DNA of 13,843 nucleotides, taken from assembly GCA_003564775.1 (NCBI GenBank), contig PXEI01000067.1, forward strand, positions 1 through 13,843. The letters run 5' to 3'. Shown here in pieces: positions 6,932 through 11,652 of the stretch. A model generated the notes under the pieces. It was not told the DNA's origin. It searched no databases and worked only from the letters and a program-made list of their open reading frames with translations. The DNA comes from Spirochaetaceae bacterium (GTDB lineage Bacteria > Spirochaetota > Spirochaetia > DSM-27196 > SLAA01). Made by a program: the position numbers and the translations under genes. Numbering within the stretch: the first letter of the stretch is position 1; each line of letters opens with the position of its first letter.

Positions 6932-6957
6932 CTGTTGCCTCCACTTAGAACAATCCT

Positions 6958-6986
6958 AAAGTAGTGCGGGCTAACCCGAAAGTCAA
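6958..6986 (-). promoter_or_regulatory. Putative ribA promoter with an internal dyad
   Basis: On the minus strand TTGACT (6986-6981) stands 17 nt before TACTTT (6963-6958), a fair -35 with a weak -10. Transcription would begin near 6951, 20 nt before the ATG. Between the hexamers lies CGGG-CTAA-CCCG (6967-6978), a 4-bp-arm inverted repeat that could be an operator or coincidence. Confidence 0.4.
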
Positions 6987-7059
6987 ACGTGTAGAGCGAG
7001 GAACCGCTGGCAACAGGAACACGAAAGCGGAAGATCACGTTAGAGACCAAGAAGTTGGG

Positions 7060-7088
7060 TTGTACCCCATCCCTTCTTCCAGTATATT
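7060..7088 (+). promoter_or_regulatory. Putative promoter of the reductase operon, placed for a leaderless message
   Basis: TATATT (7083-7088, 5 of 6 consensus bases) follows TTGTAC (7060-7065, 3 of 6) by exactly 17 nt. Transcription would start near 7095, only a few bases before the ATG at 7099. That start has no Shine-Dalgarno sequence, so the two observations support each other. The weak -35 limits confidence. Confidence 0.4.
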
Positions 7089-7098
7089 TCGAACTAAT

Positions 7099-7785
7099 AT
7101 GTCACAACGGCCCGAAATAACCATCACATTCGCTCAGAGTCTTGACGGATGCATAGCAACAAGCACCGGCGACTCGCGCTGGATATCAAGCGACGAGACC
7201 CTTCGTCTTGCTCATGAGCTTCGGGCAGAGGCTGATGCAGTTCTTGTGGGTGCTGGAACAGTGCGGGCCGATAATCCGCGTTTGACATGCCGAATCAGCG
7301 GCCGCAGCTCACCTCTACGAGTCGTTCTTGACGGACGACTCAGCTTGCCCGCCGACTCAATTGTGATCACAACCGCACTGGAGACTCCAACCTACGTGAT
7401 AACATCGGAGCGGGCCGTCTCCACCCAAGAGAAAAAGGTAGCGCAGCTCACAGCGAACGGAGTCCGCATTCTTACACTCCCGGGAGCCAGTGAAGGCAGT
7501 AGCACCAGTCCGGACTCACTCTCGCTTGCTGCGGTGTTGGAGCTTCTGGCGGCCGAGGGCATACAGCGCCTCCTCATAGAGGGCGGTTCCGGTATCATCA
7601 CGAGTTTTTTACAGGACGGCCTGTTTGACCGTCTTGTACTGGTCACCGCTCCACTCATAATTGGCTCCGGAATAGCGGCCGTTGGTGATATGGGTGTGCG
7701 TAAGCTTAGCTCCGCCCTTCGTCTGCGGCCGACCACACCACGCTTGTTGGGACCGGACCTCGTCTGGGAGCTTTATCGTGAGTGA
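7099..7785 (+). CDS. RibD C-terminal-type reductase, stand-alone (pyrimidine side-chain reductase)
   Basis: A 228-residue protein with the dihydrofolate-reductase-like fold of RibD_C. These NADPH enzymes reduce the ribosyl side chain of the riboflavin pyrimidine intermediate to ribityl. Features are ITITFAQSLDGCIATSTG (7-24), WISSDETLRLAHELRAEADAVLVG, GAGTVRADNPRLTCR (51-65) for cofactor and substrate binding, and LLIEGGSGIITSFL (158-171). There is no deaminase domain, so, as in archaeal or fungal reductases, it could act directly on the undeaminated GCH II product. I chose ATG at 7099 because homology begins within ten residues of it. A longer start at 6964 adds 45 unrelated residues across the promoter region. 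No Shine-Dalgarno is present. It heads a five-gene operon and overlaps the next gene by 8 bp. It may be the riboflavin reductase or a paralogue for a different pyrimidine or pterin product. Confidence 0.87.
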   Translation: MSQRPEITITFAQSLDGCIATSTGDSRWISSDETLRLAHELRAEADAVLVGAGTVRADNPRLTCRISGRSSPLRVVLDGRLSLPADSIVITTALETPTYVITSERAVSTQEKKVAQLTANGVRILTLPGASEGSSTSPDSLSLAAVLELLAAEGIQRLLIEGGSGIITSFLQDGLFDRLVLVTAPLIIGSGIAAVGDMGVRKLSSALRLRPTTPRLLGPDLVWELYRE

Positions 7786-8758
7786 GGTCGCACGCGGGGT
7801 CTTCTTTACTGGTGAAAACTCGGTCGTGCTCCGGGAATTTCCTCTGGTGTCAAGGCCGGGCGAACTCAAGGTAAGGTCCGCCCTTTGCGGAATAAGCCAC
7901 GGCACTGAGATGCTGGCGTACACTGGACGCCTTCCTGACAGTTCGGAAGGAGAAACACTGGAGGCACTGAAGGGCGACTACAGCTACCCTCTCCTGTACG
8001 GATACATGAATGCCGGACTACTTGAAGACGGTTCCAAGGTGTTCGCTTTCAGACCGCATCAAGACTGTTTCTATGCCGCGCCTCAAGACCTGATCTCTAT
8101 CCCCGCGCAGATATCATTAGAAGACGCAGTGCTGCTTCCCAGCCTGGAAACTGCATTGAGCATTACTCAGGACACCCGCTTGGTGTTTCGCGAGCATGTG
8201 GCCGTAGTGGGTTTAGGGGTTATTGGTTTGTTGACCGCTGAGCTGCTTCTCATGGCAGGGGCTGCCTCGGTTCTTGCAGTAGATTACTCGCCGGAAAGGC
8301 GCGAGCTTGCTCGCCAACTTGGCTGTGCTGTGTGCGCACCGGGTCCAGATCTACCGCAGTCAGTACAGGAGCTAACTCAGGGCCGCGGGGTTGATCATGC
8401 AGTTCACACCAGCGCCTCACCAGCAGGCCTTCAGAGCTGTATCGACAGCTGCGCACATGAAGGCCAGGTGGTGGAAGCCTCATGGTACGGACGGGACGAG
8501 ACACCAATCCGTTTAGGTGAGACCTTTCATCGCAGGCGCCTTCGTATTACCAGCAGTCAGGTGTCCCACATTCAGGCAGCACTCAGTTCGCGCTGGGACA
8601 AACACCGCCGAATACAGGAGTTACTTGTGCTGCTACCGCAGGTACGGCCGTCAAAGTACATTACCCACAGAATTCCACTGACGGACGCTGCCAAAGCCTT
8701 TGAGCATATCGCCACGAACCACAATGCTTTGCAGATAGTGCTGACAAACGAGTCATAA
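7778..8758 (+). CDS. Zn-independent medium-chain dehydrogenase/reductase of the pterin-cluster type
   Basis: A 326-residue NAD(P)-dependent oxidoreductase of the MDR superfamily. The N-terminal domain contains ALCGISHGTEMLAYTGRLP (35-53), the 'SGIS-x-GTE' form also known from BchC-like proteins, and FRPHQDCFYAAP (91-102). The Rossmann loop is VGLGVIGLL (144-152), with Asp169 ending the next strand (VLAVDYSPERR), which favours NAD(H). The usual 'GHE' zinc motif reads GYM (75-77), and the structural-zinc cysteine cluster is absent, so the enzyme is probably zinc-free. GTG at 7778 is chosen because GGGAG precedes it by 7 nt and it overlaps the reductase stop by 8 bp; an in-frame ATG at 7682 would lie deep inside the upstream gene. 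I recall this subfamily beside PTPS-like and glycosyltransferase genes in other bacteria. Substrate unknown; oxidation or reduction of a pterin side chain or sugar are guesses. Confidence 0.82.
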   Translation: MSEVARGVFFTGENSVVLREFPLVSRPGELKVRSALCGISHGTEMLAYTGRLPDSSEGETLEALKGDYSYPLLYGYMNAGLLEDGSKVFAFRPHQDCFYAAPQDLISIPAQISLEDAVLLPSLETALSITQDTRLVFREHVAVVGLGVIGLLTAELLLMAGAASVLAVDYSPERRELARQLGCAVCAPGPDLPQSVQELTQGRGVDHAVHTSASPAGLQSCIDSCAHEGQVVEASWYGRDETPIRLGETFHRRRLRITSSQVSHIQAALSSRWDKHRRIQELLVLLPQVRPSKYITHRIPLTDAAKAFEHIATNHNALQIVLTNES

Positions 8759-8776
8759 CAAACAAGGAGTAACATA

Positions 8777-9151
8777 GTGTTTGCGACCGGAGTTAAGGCA
8801 AAACTCACCGCGCGGCATTTTCTGCCGAACGAGTCGGGGCCGGAGTCCTCTCCGCACAACCATCCATACGAGGTAGAATGGATCTGCATTACCAACGGAC
8901 TGAACTCGTCCGGTTATGCGGTTGATATCTCAATGATGGAACGTGTGCTTGAAGAGGTGCTGGGCGCTATAGATGATGTGCTTCTGAACGATCTACCCTA
9001 CTTCCAGAATCGACCCCCAAGTCTTGAGAACCTGGCAACCTACCTGCATCAGCGTCTGGGTGAGTCGGCCAGGTCGGAGGGTGCGGAGTTCACCACCATG
9101 GAGATCAAGATCTGGGAGTCGCCTACAGCATGGGCTTCTTACCACGAATAG
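8777..9151 (+). CDS. 6-pyruvoyltetrahydropterin synthase / QueD-fold protein with altered active site
   Basis: A 124-residue T-fold protein. Zn-binding His14 (TARHFL), His27 and His29 (PHNHPYEVEW) are kept, as are PPSLENLATYL (80-90) and the substrate-anchoring Glu114 (KIWESPTAWASY). The catalytic parts differ. Where QueD and PTPS have Cys four residues before H-x-H there is Glu23. HGH has become HNH. The 'DH-x-x-LN' catalytic pair reads Asp66-Asp67 (IDDVLLND). Glu in place of Cys recalls the PTPS-III group, which cuts the dihydroneopterin triphosphate side chain to give 6-hydroxymethyl-dihydropterin, but loss of the His is unusual even there. GTG at 8777 is supported by AAGGAGT 6 nt upstream. 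It lies 18 bp after the dehydrogenase and overlaps the glycosyltransferase by 22 bp. It is unlikely to be the housekeeping queuosine enzyme. A pterin or related pyrimidine substrate is inferred. Confidence 0.85.
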   Translation: MFATGVKAKLTARHFLPNESGPESSPHNHPYEVEWICITNGLNSSGYAVDISMMERVLEEVLGAIDDVLLNDLPYFQNRPPSLENLATYLHQRLGESARSEGAEFTTMEIKIWESPTAWASYHE

Positions 9152-10353
9152 AGGTTCTACTGTGTGCCCCACCGCCCACAGGTGCGGTTGGTGGGGGCTA
9201 TCTCTATAACCATGCCTTGTCAGCCGACCCTCAATTTCATTACCACTACCTGGAGGCAGCTTCACTTCGCACTCGGCTGGCGTGCATCCTTACCAACCAT
9301 GCCCAGACTGGGCGTAGTGTTACTCATATCCTGTTGGACAGTCTCTATCTGACAACACCAACTGAACTCTCCGCGGCGCACGCAACGCTGCGGTCGTATA
9401 GGCGCCTCAACCGTGTCTCGCTGCAGACCGGCCTCTTGGCGCACCTGTTACCGTCACAAAATTTGCAGGGCAGACCGTGGGCCGATAGAGTCCGGGCCGA
9501 GTCGACCGAGGCAATGCTCCTGAGGATGTTCTCATTCGGCGTAGCCCCCAGTCATTTTGCCGCACGTGAACTACACCGGCGTGCTTTGCCAGCCTCACGG
9601 GTTGGAGTAGCATATCCGGCACCAATTATGACGCCGAGTAGCTCCGTGGCGCTGTCGAGTGCTTCCGTGCGGGCGCTGTCAGCCGATCTTTTACGACCCC
9701 GACCAAACTCAAACCCGAACACCATCAGTTTTCTCAGCGTGGGTAACTGGACACCACGGAAGAACCTTGCCGGACTTGTGGAGGCTTTTGGCGCCCTGAA
9801 ACAGTTCGACTGGAGCTGGCAAGTTGTAGTAGGTGACTCGGTAGAGCAAGAACTGTCGGGGCGCTCCGCGTTCACCCAGATGTTGAAGACAGCGGGTATT
9901 CAAGGTCGAGTGACTATTGAAAGTCAGCCTTCAAGGTCGCGACTAGACACCCTGTACCGCCGTGCTGACTGTTTCATTATGGCCCCGCATGCGGAAACCT
10001 ATGGCATTGTATTTGCCGAGGCACTAGCCTATGGCTGTGTTGTAATAGCACCCGACTCACCCCCATTCACCGAGTTTCTCACCCCGCGCGTTGACTCTAT
10101 CCTCTGTAAGCCCCAACGCACCGAGGAATGGATCAATGCTGTGAAGGTTGTACTTACCGAACACGCTCTACGCTCACGCATGCAGACCAACGCACTGGCA
10201 GCTCCGGCGGCACGACGGACTCACGGAGACACCGCACGTGATTTGGTGAACTTTCTTGGCGGTCTGAGTGCCGGTGCTCCGTGGGGTTCCACTACTCCAG
10301 AACATGCAGGGGGTTCTGTGACTTCAGAACATGCAGATAGAGGTCTCGTGTGA
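9130..10353 (+). CDS. Glycosyltransferase, GT-B fold, family-4-like
   Basis: A 407-residue cytoplasmic enzyme that should move a sugar from a nucleotide-sugar donor to a small acceptor. The N-terminal domain opens IEVLLCAPPPTGAVGGGYLY with the glycine-rich loop of GT-B enzymes. The C-terminal donor domain starts SFLSVGNWTPRKNLAGLVEAF (200-220, Arg210/Lys211 for the phosphates). It carries the retaining-family E-x7-E motif AETYGIVFAEALAYGCVVIA (288-307; Glu289 and Glu297). The last ~20 residues hold a two-copy 9-residue repeat absent from the core fold. ATG at 9130 lies within the PTPS-like gene (22-bp overlap) with GGGAG 11 nt upstream. The stop overlaps the transporter start by 4 bp. By analogy with cyanobacterial pterin glucosyltransferases, the operon context suggests glycosylation of a pterin-like product. 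This is inference; a lipid or other acceptor cannot be excluded. Confidence 0.85.
   Translation: MGFLPRIEVLLCAPPPTGAVGGGYLYNHALSADPQFHYHYLEAASLRTRLACILTNHAQTGRSVTHILLDSLYLTTPTELSAAHATLRSYRRLNRVSLQTGLLAHLLPSQNLQGRPWADRVRAESTEAMLLRMFSFGVAPSHFAARELHRRALPASRVGVAYPAPIMTPSSSVALSSASVRALSADLLRPRPNSNPNTISFLSVGNWTPRKNLAGLVEAFGALKQFDWSWQVVVGDSVEQELSGRSAFTQMLKTAGIQGRVTIESQPSRSRLDTLYRRADCFIMAPHAETYGIVFAEALAYGCVVIAPDSPPFTEFLTPRVDSILCKPQRTEEWINAVKVVLTEHALRSRMQTNALAAPAARRTHGDTARDLVNFLGGLSAGAPWGSTTPEHAGGSVTSEHADRGLV
10288..10341 (+). repeat. Two tandem 27-bp units in the 3' end of the glycosyltransferase gene
   Basis: Units 10288-10314 and 10315-10341 share 18 of 27 bases, including an exact 12-bp core CAGAACATGCAG (10298-10309 and 10325-10336). 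They keep the frame and encode STTPEHAGG and SVTSEHADR. The second copy runs into the AGAGG ribosome-binding site of the transporter gene. Confidence 0.75.
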
Positions 10354-11648
10354 GTTTCCTTTCGGCAAGCCCCTTGTTCTTGCTGGTTGCTGGACAGGCC
10401 TTTTCCAAACTCGCTGTCGCGCTGTACCTGTTGTCCATGACGCTCTACATTCGCAACCTCTCTGGTGGAGCCGGGCTCCTTGGATTGCTTCAGTTTTTAT
10501 CCCTGGCACCTATTGTTGTGTTGTCACCCCTTGCAGCTTCGCTCGCAGATCTGCGGGGACGCAAGGCTGTACTGCTTGCATCGGATGCCGGACGCGGCTT
10601 GATCCTGGTGGCGTTGGCACTCCTGTTATCCCTCACCGCTCAAACCTCGCCGGTTCTTGGAATAGCAGCCGTACTGATCACGGCCTTGATTGTAGGTTTA
10701 GGACAAGCGACATTTCAGCCAGCTGCGGATGCATTTTTACCTGATCTTGTAACGCCTGCGGCACTGGGCTCGGCCGTTGCTGTGCGCGGCGCGTGTGTTC
10801 AGACGGCTAATCTTGCAGGCAACGCCGTTGGGGGGCTTGTATTTCTGGCACTCGGTGCGGCCGGGAGTACCGGCATTACGGCCGCCCTGTTTCTGGTGTC
10901 GGCCGCGTGGGAAACCCTGCTCCCCGGTTCCGACCTTGCCGTGGCCACCACACCAGCAAAGGCGCCCCAGAGCATAACACGTCGAGTACAGATCAGGCGC
11001 ATGTTGAGACGACTGGTGATTCAAACACGAATTGGCCTGCGTTTCTCCCGCCGCACACACGGACTACCAGGCTTACTCATCATGAACCTCTGCATTCATG
11101 CAAGCTTTCCGGTACTGCTCATCGCCTTGCCGTTCTATCTTGAGTTTCAACTAGAGCTTGGCCCGCAATATCTGGGCTACTCTTTTGCCGCCCTACTCGC
11201 TGGGGGCATTCTGGGTTATCTCCTATTGGCGTTCCTTCGCCCCCGACTGGAACACCGAATCCTGGCTGCGCTTGTAGCCCTCAACGCGCCCGCACTTTGG
11301 CTCTTGGCTTCTACCGCGAACACCATACCCAAGCCGTTTGCAGTACCGCTCTACTTCCTGGCACTGCTTATAGCCGGGATAGCTGCTGCGGGCGTTCACC
11401 TCATTGTTCACACCGCAATTGGTCTCTCGGTACGGCGCAGTTTTCGTGCTCGTGTGTTTGGGCTTCTGGAGGCGTCAACCGGTGCAGCGGCAGCACTTGG
11501 GTTTTTGTTTGCAGGCCCCATGCTTGACCTGCTTATGCAAAGACTACCGACCGTACTGTTTACGCTTGGAGGCTTTGGACTGCTGCTCGCACTCGTACCG
11601 CTGAGAAGCCGCGGCATTAGGGAGTTTCTGGTGCTAGGCCGGGAGTGA
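10350..11648 (+). CDS. Major facilitator superfamily transporter (probable exporter)
   Basis: A 432-residue inner-membrane protein with about 12 hydrophobic helices in two halves separated by a basic cytoplasmic loop (SITRRVQIRRMLRRL, around 208-222). Motif A after helix 2 reads SLADLRGRKAVLLASD (64-79). The pattern QATFQPAADAFLPDLV in the first half is typical of EntS-like (MFS_3) exporters of small metabolites. GTG at 10350 overlaps the glycosyltransferase stop (GTGA, 10350-10353), with AGAGG 6 nt upstream, so translation is probably coupled. It is the last gene of the operon; its stop lies 4 bp from the stop of the convergent kinase, leaving no room for a separate terminator. Context suggests export of the operon's product. 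Direction and substrate are not readable from the sequence, and uptake is possible. Confidence 0.86.
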   Translation: MSFLSASPLFLLVAGQAFSKLAVALYLLSMTLYIRNLSGGAGLLGLLQFLSLAPIVVLSPLAASLADLRGRKAVLLASDAGRGLILVALALLLSLTAQTSPVLGIAAVLITALIVGLGQATFQPAADAFLPDLVTPAALGSAVAVRGACVQTANLAGNAVGGLVFLALGAAGSTGITAALFLVSAAWETLLPGSDLAVATTPAKAPQSITRRVQIRRMLRRLVIQTRIGLRFSRRTHGLPGLLIMNLCIHASFPVLLIALPFYLEFQLELGPQYLGYSFAALLAGGILGYLLLAFLRPRLEHRILAALVALNAPALWLLASTANTIPKPFAVPLYFLALLIAGIAAAGVHLIVHTAIGLSVRRSFRARVFGLLEASTGAAAALGFLFAGPMLDLLMQRLPTVLFTLGGFGLLLALVPLRSRGIREFLVLGRE

Positions 11649-11652
11649 GCTC

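Noticed and set aside
6964..7098. Longer start of the RibD-type reductase
   Set aside because: The 45 added residues are basic, unlike any RibD_C N-terminus, and span the divergent promoter region.
6932..7098. FMN riboswitch in front of the flavin-type genes
   Set aside because: None of the conserved RFN sequence blocks could be found on either strand in the 167-bp spacer.
8777..9151. Naming the PTPS-like gene queD
   Set aside because: The catalytic Cys and His are replaced and no queC, queE or queF gene is nearby, so the queuosine role is not supported.
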